Assembly: GCF_009496155.1 (NCBI RefSeq)
Contig: NZ_WIJP01000004.1
Location: 62,001 to 126,000, forward strand
Direction: 5' to 3'
DNA from: Streptococcus mitis
GTDB taxonomy: Bacteria; Bacillota; Bacilli; Lactobacillales; Streptococcaceae
DNA length: 64,000 bases
The notes beneath the pieces are model-generated. The model was not told where the DNA came from. It worked only from the letters and a program-made list of their open reading frames with translations, and ran no database searches. Shown here piece after piece: positions 57,812 to 64,000 of the stretch. Made by a program: the position numbers and the translations under genes. How positions within the stretch are numbered: position 1 is the stretch's first letter; each line of letters starts with the position of its first letter.

Positions 57812-58816
57812 TTGAAGGAACATTCAATTGACATTCAACTGAGTCATCCAGATGACCTGTTTCATCTTTTTGGTTCCAATGAACGCCATCTTCGTTTGAT
57901 GGAAGAAGAGCTTGATGTGGTGATTCATGCTCGTACAGAAATTGTCCAGGTTTTGGGAGAAGAGACTGCTTGTGAGGAAGCCCGTCAAGTTATTCAAGCT
58001 CTCATGGTCTTGGTGAACCGTGGGATGACCGTTGGTACGCCAGATGTGGTGACTGCAATTAGCATGGTCAAAAACGATGAAATTGATAAGTTTGTCGCTC
58101 TTTATGAAGAAGAAATTATCAAGGACAATACTGGAAAGCCTATCCGTGTCAAAACATTGGGTCAAAAGCTTTATGTGGATAGTGTCAAACAGCATGATGT
58201 GACCTTTGGAATCGGACCTGCAGGGACAGGGAAGACCTTCCTTGCAGTGACCTTGGCAGTGACTGCTCTTAAACGTGGGCAGGTCAAGCGAATTATCCTG
58301 ACACGTCCAGCAGTGGAAGCAGGAGAGAGTCTAGGTTTTCTTCCAGGTGATCTCAAGGAGAAGGTAGATCCTTACCTTAGACCTGTTTATGATGCCTTGT
58401 ATCAGATTCTGGGAAAAGACCAAACGACTCGTCTCATGGAGCGTGAAATCATTGAGATTGCACCTCTTGCCTATATGCGTGGACGGACCTTGGATGATGC
58501 CTTTGTCATTCTCGATGAGGCGCAAAATACGACTATCATGCAGATGAAGATGTTCTTGACTCGTTTAGGCTTTAATTCTAAGATGATTGTCAATGGAGAT
58601 ATCAGCCAGATTGACCTGCCGCGTAACGTCAAGTCAGGTTTGATTGATGCCCAAGAAAAACTCAAGAACATTCACCAAATTGACTTTGTTCACTTTTCAG
58701 CCAAGGATGTGGTTCGTCATCCAGTTGTCGCTCAGATTATCCGAGCTTATGAACCAGTACCGGTTAAAAAAGAAGAGAGTGAAGAATTAGATCCTCAACC
58801 TCTATCTGAAGGATAG
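57812..58816 (+). CDS. phoH: PhoH-family P-loop NTPase
   Basis: Cytosolic ATPase of the PhoH/PhoL family, often linked to RNA metabolism and ribosome maturation through YbeY; the precise role is unsettled. The 334-aa protein has Walker A GIGPAGTGKTFLA near 129-141, RPAVEAGESLGFLPGD near 168-183, Walker B FVILDEAQNTT near 230 and NGDISQIDLP near 266. The start is TTG at 57812, preceded by GAGAGG and giving the family N-terminus MKEHSIDIQLSHP; no ATG start fits. ybeY is not seen downstream; a RUP-like repeat and a GNAT gene follow. Confidence 0.93.
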   Translation: MKEHSIDIQLSHPDDLFHLFGSNERHLRLMEEELDVVIHARTEIVQVLGEETACEEARQVIQALMVLVNRGMTVGTPDVVTAISMVKNDEIDKFVALYEEEIIKDNTGKPIRVKTLGQKLYVDSVKQHDVTFGIGPAGTGKTFLAVTLAVTALKRGQVKRIILTRPAVEAGESLGFLPGDLKEKVDPYLRPVYDALYQILGKDQTTRLMEREIIEIAPLAYMRGRTLDDAFVILDEAQNTTIMQMKMFLTRLGFNSKMIVNGDISQIDLPRNVKSGLIDAQEKLKNIHQIDFVHFSAKDVVRHPVVAQIIRAYEPVPVKKEESEELDPQPLSEG

Positions 58817-58851
58817 TTCTTTTGAACTTAAAGTTATCTCAATGCTAAATC

Positions 58852-58958
58852 TATAGTTGATTGAAGTTAGAATAGTACGTCGTGACTGCTAAAACATTTC
58901 TAGAAATTAATTTGACTTTCCTGATTGATTTGTTCATATTTTATTTCAATCTACTATA
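58852..58958. repeat. RUP-like element, 107 bp
   Basis: Exactly 107 bases bounded by imperfect 15-base inverted ends, TATAGTTGATTGAAG on the left and TTTCAATCTACTATA on the right, with TA at both edges. The length and TA ends match the pneumococcal RUP repeat, which is thought to be mobilised by IS630-type transposase. It has no coding capacity. Confidence 0.78.
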
Positions 58959-59028
58959 AATTTGCGTTTTAAATGTTTTATTCAATATCCTTATATTAGA
59001 TTAGAAACGTTTCAAGTGGAAGAAATTT

Positions 59029-59598
59029 ATGGAATCAATCTTTTTAAAACTAGCTCAGTATCCCATAGTCGAGACTGAACGTTTATTGCTTAGACCTGTA
59101 ACTTTGGATGATGCGGAAGCAATGTTTGCCTATGCCTCGGACAAGGATAATACACGTTACACTTTTCTAACCAATCAAAATTTAGAAGAAACCAAAAATA
59201 ATATTGCTCAGTTCTACTTGGCCAATCCATTAGGCCGTTGGGGAATTGAATTAAAAAGTACTGGAGAGTTTATCGGAACCATTGACCTGCACAAGATTGC
59301 TCCTGTTCTTAAGAAGGCAGCTATTGGCTACATTATCAATAAAAAGTATTGGAATCAAGGATTAACGACAGAAGCCAATCGTGCTGTGATTGAGCTAGCT
59401 TTTGAGAAGATAGGGATGAATAAGTTGACTGCCCTTCACGATAAGGACAATCCTGCATCTGGAAAGGTCATGGAGAAATCAGGCATGCGTTTTTCCCACG
59501 AAGAAGCTTATGCTTGTATGGACCAGCATGAAGAAGGTCGAATCGTGACAAGAGTTCACTATGTATTGACCAAGGAAGACTATTTTGCAAATAAATAA
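59029..59598 (+). CDS. GNAT-family N-acetyltransferase (RimJ/RimL type)
   Basis: A 189-aa acetyl-CoA-dependent transferase. VETERLLLRPVTLDDAEAMF near 14-33 and AAIGYIINKKYWNQGLTTEA near 98-117 (acetyl-CoA loop Q/R-x-x-G-type) and NPASGKVMEKSGM near 140-152 mark the RimJ/RimL/SpeG-like group. Substrate unknown. AAGTGGAAGAA precedes the ATG. It has its own terminator; the upstream RUP-like element separates it from phoH. Confidence 0.88.
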   Translation: MESIFLKLAQYPIVETERLLLRPVTLDDAEAMFAYASDKDNTRYTFLTNQNLEETKNNIAQFYLANPLGRWGIELKSTGEFIGTIDLHKIAPVLKKAAIGYIINKKYWNQGLTTEANRAVIELAFEKIGMNKLTALHDKDNPASGKVMEKSGMRFSHEEAYACMDQHEEGRIVTRVHYVLTKEDYFANK

Positions 59599-59630
59599 GC
59601 AGTTGAGAAGACATTTTCAACTGTTTTTTC
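59599..59630 (+). terminator. Terminator after the GNAT gene
   Basis: GCAGTTGAGAAG-ACA-TTTTCAACTG (one wobble) followed by TTTTTTC. Confidence 0.82.
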
Positions 59631-59637
59631 TTTCTCT

Positions 59638-59645
59638 TACGAATA
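59638..59645 (+). promoter_or_regulatory. com-box (SigX/ComX promoter) of comEA-comEC
   Basis: TACGAATA, an exact match to the late-competence -10 octamer, preceded by the pyrimidine-rich TTTTTTCTTTCTCT that is usual for these promoters. It lies 20 bases before the comEA ATG. Confidence 0.9.
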
Positions 59646-59664
59646 ATTTAAGAGAGGAGAAAAT

Positions 59665-60315
59665 ATGGAAGCAATTATCGAGAAAATTAAAGAGTATAAA
59701 ATCATTGTCATCTGTACTGGTCTGGGCTTGCTTGTAGGAGGATTTTTCCTGCTAAAGCCAGCTCCACACACACCTGTCAAGGAAACGAATTTGCAGGCAG
59801 AGGTCGCAGCTGTTTCCAAGGATTCGGTATCCGAAAAGGAAGTGAAGAAGGAAGAAAAGGAAGAACCCCTTGAACAAGATTTGATCACAGTAGATGTGAA
59901 GGGAGCTGTTAAATCGCCAGGAATTTATGATTTGCCAGTAGGGAGTCGGGTCAATGACGCCGTTCAGAAAGCAGGTGGCTTGACAGAGCAAGCAGACAGC
60001 AAGTCGCTTAATCTAGCTCAGAAAATTAGTGACGAGGCTCTGGTTTACGTTCCAACTAAGGGAGAAGAAGCAGCTAGTCAGCAGGCAGGTTCTGGGACGG
60101 CTTCTTCAACAAGCAAGGATAAGAAGGTCAATCTCAACAAGGCCAGTCTGGAAGAACTCAAGCAAGTCAAGGGTCTGGGAGGAAAACGAGCTCAGGATAT
60201 TATTGACCATCGTGAAACAAATGGGAAATTTAAGTCGGTAGACGAGCTCAAAAAGGTCTCTGGCATTGGTGCCAAAACTATAGAAAAGTTAAAAGACTAT
60301 GTTACAGTGGACTAA
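59665..60315 (+). CDS. comEA: Competence DNA-binding protein ComEA
   Basis: Membrane-anchored receptor for double-stranded DNA in natural transformation. The 216-aa protein has one membrane helix (about 13-31), a Glu/Lys-rich linker (35-70), a SLBB-type domain (about 72-130) and a C-terminal helix-hairpin-helix DNA-binding pair (NLNKASLEELKQVKGLGGKR and ELKKVSGIGAKTIEKLKDY). AGAGGAG precedes the ATG. The exact com-box upstream places it under SigX. It overlaps comEC by 17 bases. Confidence 0.96.
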   Translation: MEAIIEKIKEYKIIVICTGLGLLVGGFFLLKPAPHTPVKETNLQAEVAAVSKDSVSEKEVKKEEKEEPLEQDLITVDVKGAVKSPGIYDLPVGSRVNDAVQKAGGLTEQADSKSLNLAQKISDEALVYVPTKGEEAASQQAGSGTASSTSKDKKVNLNKASLEELKQVKGLGGKRAQDIIDHRETNGKFKSVDELKKVSGIGAKTIEKLKDYVTVD

Positions 60316-62539
60316 GAATTTCCCCATTCCCCTAATTTACCTGAGTTTTCTGTTACTTTGGCTTTATTACACTATTTTCTCAGAATCCTATCTTGCTTTA
60401 TTGGGCTTTGTTTTTCTGCTAGTCTGTCTCTTTATCCAATTTCCTTGGAAATCTGCTGGAAAAGTTCTAGTGATTTGTGGAATCTTTGGCTTCTGGTTTC
60501 TATTTCAAAATTGGCAACAGAGTCAAGCTAGTCAAAATCTGGTGGATTCTGTTGAAAGGGTACGGATTTTGCCTGACACTATTAAGGTCAATGGTGACAG
60601 TCTATCCTTTCGTGGCAAGTCTGATGGGCGCATTTTTCAAGTCTATTATAAAATCCAATCAGAGGAGGAGAAAGAATCCTTTCAAGTTTTAACCGACCTT
60701 TATGAGATAGGACTAGAAGGGAAGCTTTCGGAGCCAGAAGGGCAGAGAAATTTTGGTGGCTTTAATTACCAAGCCTATCTGATGACTCAGGGAATTTACC
60801 AGACTCTCAATATCAAAAGAATCCAGTCGCTTAAACAGGTTAGCAGTTGGGATATAGGAGAAAATCTATCCAGTTTACGCCGAAAGGCTGTAGTTTGGAT
60901 TAAGACGCATTTTCCAGACCCTATGCGCAATTACATGACGGGGCTTCTATTAGGGCATCTGGACACCGACTTTGAGGAGATGAATGAGCTTTATTCTAGT
61001 CTAGGAATTATCCACCTCTTTGCCTTGTCTGGTATGCAGGTAGGTTTTTTCATGGATGGATTTAAGAAACTTCTCTTGCGATCAGGCTTGACCCAAGAAA
61101 AGTTGAAATGGCTGACCTATCCTTTTTCCCTTCTCTATGCAGGTCTGACAGGATTTTCAGCTTCGGTCATTCGCAGTCTTTTGCAAAAGTTACTGGCTCA
61201 ACATGGTGTTAAGGCCTTGGATAATTTTGCCTTGACGGTACTTGTCCTCTTTATCATCATGCCCAACTTTTTCCTGACTGCAGGAGGAGTTTTGTCCTGT
61301 GCCTACGCTTTTATCTTGACCATGACCAGCAAAGAAGGAGAAGGCCTCAAGGCTGTTGCTAGAGAAAGTTTGGTTATTTCTTTGGGAATCTTGCCCATTC
61401 TATCCTTCTATTTTGCAGAATTTCAGCCTTGGTCCATCCTTTTGACTTTTGTCTTTTCCTTTCTATTTGACTTGGTTTTCTTACCGCTCTTGTCTGTCCT
61501 ATTTGCCCTTTCCTTTCTCTATCCATTCATTCATCTGAATTTTATCTTTGAATGGTTGGAGGGAATGATTCGCTTTGTCTCGCAGGTGGCAAGTAAACCG
61601 CTTGTCTTTGGACAACCCAATGCATGGCTTTTAATCCTATTGTTAATTTCCTTGGCTTTAGCCTATGATTTGAGGAAAAACATTAAAAAGCTAACGGTAT
61701 TGAGCTTATTGATTACAGGTCTCTTTTTCTTGACCAAGTATCCACTGGAAAATGAAATTACCATGCTGGATGTGGGGCAAGGAGAAAGTATTTTCCTACG
61801 GGATGTAACTGGTAAAACTATTCTCATAGATGTAGGTGGCAAGGCAGAATCTGATAAGAAAATCGAAAAATGGCAAGAAAAGGCGATGACCAGTAATGCC
61901 CAGCGAACCTTGATTCCCTATCTCAAAAGTCGAGGAGTAGCCAAGATTGACCAGCTAATTTTGACCAACACGGACAAGGAGCGTGTTGGTGATTTGTTGG
62001 AGGTGACCAAGGCTTTCCATGTAGGGGAGATCTTAGTATCAAAAGGCAGTCTGAAACAGAAGCAATTTGTAGCGGAACTACAAGCGACTCAAATCAAAGT
62101 ACGCAGTGTGACAATGGGAGAGAACTTGCCAATTTTTGGAAGTCAGTTAGAAGTCCTATCTCCAAGGAAAATTGGAGATGGAGGACACGATGATTCCCTG
62201 GTTCTTTATGGGAAACTCTTGGATAAGCACTTTCTCTTCACAGGAAATTTGGAGGAGAAGGGAGAGAAGGACTTGCTGAAGCAATATCCTGACCTAGAAG
62301 TGGATGTCTTGAAAGCTGGTCAACATGGCAATAAAAAATCATCAAGTTCAGCCTTTCTGGAAAAACTCAAACCAGAGATGACTCTCATTTCAGTTGGAAA
62401 GAACAATCGAACGAAACTTCCCCATCAGGAAACCTTGACACGACTGGAAGGTATCAATAGCAAAGTATATCGAACTGACCAGCAAGGGGCTATACGCTTT
62501 AAGGGTTGGAATAGTTGGAAAATCGAAAGCGTTCGATAG
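60299..62539 (+). CDS. comEC: Competence DNA-uptake channel ComEC
   Basis: Polytopic membrane channel that brings single-stranded DNA into the cytosol. The 746-aa protein has an N-terminal membrane pair and OB-like domain (1-200), the competence domain with HLFALSGMQVGFF and about eight helices (235-470), and a C-terminal metallo-beta-lactamase-like domain (MLDVGQGESIFLRD, LTNTDKE, GGHDDSLVLYG, KAGQHG). The second motif reads TNTDKE, not the THxHxDH form of true nucleases, as in other streptococcal ComEC. It is full length, so uptake machinery looks intact here. Confidence 0.96.
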   Translation: MLQWTKNFPIPLIYLSFLLLWLYYTIFSESYLALLGFVFLLVCLFIQFPWKSAGKVLVICGIFGFWFLFQNWQQSQASQNLVDSVERVRILPDTIKVNGDSLSFRGKSDGRIFQVYYKIQSEEEKESFQVLTDLYEIGLEGKLSEPEGQRNFGGFNYQAYLMTQGIYQTLNIKRIQSLKQVSSWDIGENLSSLRRKAVVWIKTHFPDPMRNYMTGLLLGHLDTDFEEMNELYSSLGIIHLFALSGMQVGFFMDGFKKLLLRSGLTQEKLKWLTYPFSLLYAGLTGFSASVIRSLLQKLLAQHGVKALDNFALTVLVLFIIMPNFFLTAGGVLSCAYAFILTMTSKEGEGLKAVARESLVISLGILPILSFYFAEFQPWSILLTFVFSFLFDLVFLPLLSVLFALSFLYPFIHLNFIFEWLEGMIRFVSQVASKPLVFGQPNAWLLILLLISLALAYDLRKNIKKLTVLSLLITGLFFLTKYPLENEITMLDVGQGESIFLRDVTGKTILIDVGGKAESDKKIEKWQEKAMTSNAQRTLIPYLKSRGVAKIDQLILTNTDKERVGDLLEVTKAFHVGEILVSKGSLKQKQFVAELQATQIKVRSVTMGENLPIFGSQLEVLSPRKIGDGGHDDSLVLYGKLLDKHFLFTGNLEEKGEKDLLKQYPDLEVDVLKAGQHGNKKSSSSAFLEKLKPEMTLISVGKNNRTKLPHQETLTRLEGINSKVYRTDQQGAIRFKGWNSWKIESVR

Positions 62540-62630
62540 GAAGAGCAAGTTTTAAAAAGGTGTTAGATTTCTATTCCCACTTAATTATCACTTCATGTAA
62601 TCAAAAATAAGAAAGAAAATCTTTTAATAA

Positions 62631-62679
62631 TAAAACGCATAATATCAAGTTTTTTAGACAACTGATACTATGCGTTTTT
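62631..62679 (+). terminator. Long terminator hairpin after comEC
   Basis: AAAACGCATAATATCAAGTT pairs with AACTGATACTATGCGTTTT with two imperfections, then a short T run. Confidence 0.82.
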
Positions 62680-62922
62680 GCTGATTTTAAAGATTGTTTG
62701 TATAGCCTTGAAAAGATTTTTTAATGTGAATTTGATGGTTTTCATTATAGATGATACTTTTTTGTAACAAAATAGACTCCATAGAAATCAGGGGATAAAA
62801 TATAAAAATGAACAAGTTGAATATTATAATTTTTTGAAATTCGAAAATGTTATAAAAACGTAATTTTTCAGACAATAGTTATTTATTTGCATCAAATATA
62901 ATAATTATAAAATAAAAGGACT

Positions 62923-62952
62923 ATCTATTCGTATATATATATACGAATAGAT
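62923..62952. repeat. 30-bp perfect palindrome carrying two opposed com-box octamers
   Basis: ATCTATTCGTATATA and its exact inverse, with no loop. TACGAATA occurs on the plus strand at 62942-62949 and on the minus strand at 62933-62926. It lies about 100 bases before the YSIRK surface-protein ATG. Confidence 0.9.
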
Positions 62953-63051
62953 TTGGTTTTCTGGTAAAAAATTTTGAAAATAATCTATTGATTTATTTAA
63001 TAAGAAGAGTATTATAGAATATAATAAGATATTTAACATGGAGGAAATCAG

Positions 63052-64000
63052 ATGTTTTATAAAGATAATCACAATCGTGAAAAACAATTACGTTTTTCTA
63101 TTCGTAAAGTAAGTTTTGGTGCAGCTTCAGTAGCTGTAGCAGCTCTTTTGATGTTTCTAGGCAATGGTGCTGTAGAGGCATCCGAGCAACAGCATTCTAC
63201 AAATGAAGCTATTTTGGAAGTTACAAGAGCAAATAGAGATGAAAGTATATCGACTGTATCTAAAACAAATGAAGGAAGTACAGAGGCTGATAAAAAAAAT
63301 CCCGTAGAAGAAAACAATCACCCTCTTGCTAAATCTGAAAAAGAAAATAGGGAATCAGTAATTTCTACTGATACTCCAACAACATTGAATACTGAGGAAA
63401 ATCAAGAGAAACCTGCGGTTTTGAAACGAGTTCGTAGATCAAATCCAGATAGTGGGATGGATAGTTCTACCACTAATGATGATCCTTCGGCAAATAAAGT
63501 ATTTGAAGCGCCAGCAGAGGGAGCTAGTCTGGATGAATTGAAAGCAAAACTAAATGAATTGGAAGATTCAGTTGAAAATAATGACAAAATTAGAGATATG
63601 AACACTGTTGGTAACTCTAAACAAGTAAAAAAAGGAGCAGTTAATGAAATTAATGAATTTGGGGGGTGGAAAGCTGTAACAGAAAATGGAGAAACAGGAA
63701 AATTTGCAATTGCAAGAAAAACAGAAGGTGGAGTTTTTCCATTAGAAACAGTAAATACTGTTCGTACAATCAAAGGAAATTACGAATACTATTATGACAC
63801 CTATGTTAGAGAACAAGCATTTGATCGAACTGGTGATTATATGCTATTTCTATCAAAAGTTAGAACTTTAGCGGACCAAGAGGAAAAAACATTTGATGGT
63901 CAACCGTATAAAGAAAACGGTGAAGGGAATGGTATTGCAAAAGGTGTTAAGGGATTTAATGGTATCGAAAAGACATTTAAAGCCTATTCATCTGAAACTG
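63052..64000 (+). CDS. YSIRK-signal surface protein, 5' part (runs off the window)
   Basis: An open frame of 316 codons without a stop before the window end. It begins MFYKDNHNREKQLRFSIRKV, a classic YSIRK-G/S export signal (FSIRKVSFGAASVAVAAL near 15-32), with cleavage likely after VEA near residue 43. Then comes a low-complexity Ser/Thr/Glu/Lys/Asn-rich region (about 45-140), and from about 150 a folded-looking segment (FGGWKAVTENGETGKFAIARKTEGG...). YSIRK proteins in mitis-group streptococci are usually large LPXTG-anchored adhesins or glycosidases; the class cannot be told from this fragment. GGAGG lies seven bases before the ATG. Confidence 0.85.
   Translation, partial: MFYKDNHNREKQLRFSIRKVSFGAASVAVAALLMFLGNGAVEASEQQHSTNEAILEVTRANRDESISTVSKTNEGSTEADKKNPVEENNHPLAKSEKENRESVISTDTPTTLNTEENQEKPAVLKRVRRSNPDSGMDSSTTNDDPSANKVFEAPAEGASLDELKAKLNELEDSVENNDKIRDMNTVGNSKQVKKGAVNEINEFGGWKAVTENGETGKFAIARKTEGGVFPLETVNTVRTIKGNYEYYYDTYVREQAFDRTGDYMLFLSKVRTLADQEEKTFDGQPYKENGEGNGIAKGVKGFNGIEKTFKAYSSET

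Larger units (their letters stand above)
62540..63051. other. AT-rich intergenic region with palindrome, before the YSIRK gene
   Basis: No gene is seen in these 512 bases. They hold the comEC terminator (62631-62679), a very AT-rich tract, a 30-bp perfect palindrome (62923-62952), possible -10 sequences near 63014-63025 and a GGAGG ribosome binding site for the next gene. Confidence 0.7.

Noticed and set aside
60299..62539. ComEC nuclease activity from the metallo-beta-lactamase-like domain
   Set aside because: The metal-ligand motif is altered (TNTDKE), so I do not claim catalytic activity.
62974..63025. Standard SigA promoter for the YSIRK gene
   Set aside because: TTGATT at 62988 and TATAGA at 63014 are 20 bases apart and other pairings are worse, so I list no definite promoter.
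62687..63317. Three minus-strand open frames (60-82 codons) around the end of comEC and the YSIRK gene
   Set aside because: They lie in AT-rich DNA or opposite the YSIRK coding frame, show no family motif, and have no promoter or ribosome binding site support.
63402..63773. Minus-strand open frame of 123 codons opposite the YSIRK gene
   Set aside because: The plus-strand YSIRK frame is clearly coding (signal motif, ribosome binding site, biased codons), so this is its shadow.

Overview
The window looks like chromosomal DNA of a mitis-group Streptococcus (S. mitis, S. pseudopneumoniae or a close relative of S. pneumoniae). It is AT-rich, carries an AC-type and an ABC-type BOX repeat and an exactly 107-bp RUP-like element, and has a SigX/ComX com-box in front of comEA-comEC. 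Its protein content matches the pneumococcal core genome closely. A lectinolysin-like cytolysin (fucose-lectin domain plus cholesterol-dependent cytolysin) points to the S. mitis/pseudopneumoniae side rather than typical S. pneumoniae. No CRISPR array, prophage or complete conjugative element is visible.

Layout. 1-8.7 kb: nucleoside salvage (deoD, pdp, deoC, cdd, pnrA) with a sirtuin, a P-loop kinase, rpsT, coaA and an RsmC-like methyltransferase. 8.8-12.4 kb: nucleoside ABC transporter nupOPQ fed by PnrA. 12.4-19.4 kb: plsY, then parE and parC (topoisomerase IV), separated by an unusual pair, an ANT(6)-like nucleotidyltransferase and a small RelA/SpoT-domain protein. 19.7-21.8 kb: lectinolysin-like toxin. 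21.8-24.9 kb: ilvE behind a perfect CodY box, followed closely by an oligopeptide-binding lipoprotein. 25-29.3 kb: two tRNAs, rpsA, fRMsr, dnaX and a small membrane protein. 29.4-34.6 kb: sufCDSUB Fe-S assembly. 34.6-37.3 kb: BOX, dacA and a PerM-family protein. 37.5-38.75 kb: an IS30-type element just upstream of tuf. 40.3-42.4 kb: a DEAD-box helicase coupled to an oxidoreductase gene interrupted by an in-frame stop. 42.5-44.4 kb: a DUF1275 protein and rplU-prp-rpmA. 44.4-45.1 kb: a scar-like region with a frameshifted lipoprotein gene. 45.3-47.6 kb: LysR regulator, lspA, rluD-like. 47.7-50.9 kb: proBAC. 51-53.7 kb: tmk-holB-yabA-rsmI. 53.9-58.8 kb: trmFO, pyrH, frr, cvfB, a YozE-family gene and a PhoH-family gene. 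59-62.5 kb: GNAT gene, then comEA-comEC. 62.5-64 kb: a palindrome-bearing AT-rich spacer and the 5' part of a YSIRK surface-protein gene that runs off the window.

Most genes are housekeeping and sit in tight operons with 1-14 nt overlaps. The accessory or unusual signals are the ANT(6)-like/RelA-SpoT pair between parE and parC, the lectinolysin with its degenerate YSIRK signal, a 30-bp perfect palindrome carrying two opposed com-box octamers before the terminal adhesin gene, a set of genes whose extended -10 sits six bases before ATG (candidate leaderless transcripts), and two recently broken genes. Function calls rest on recognising family motifs by eye; no database search was run.
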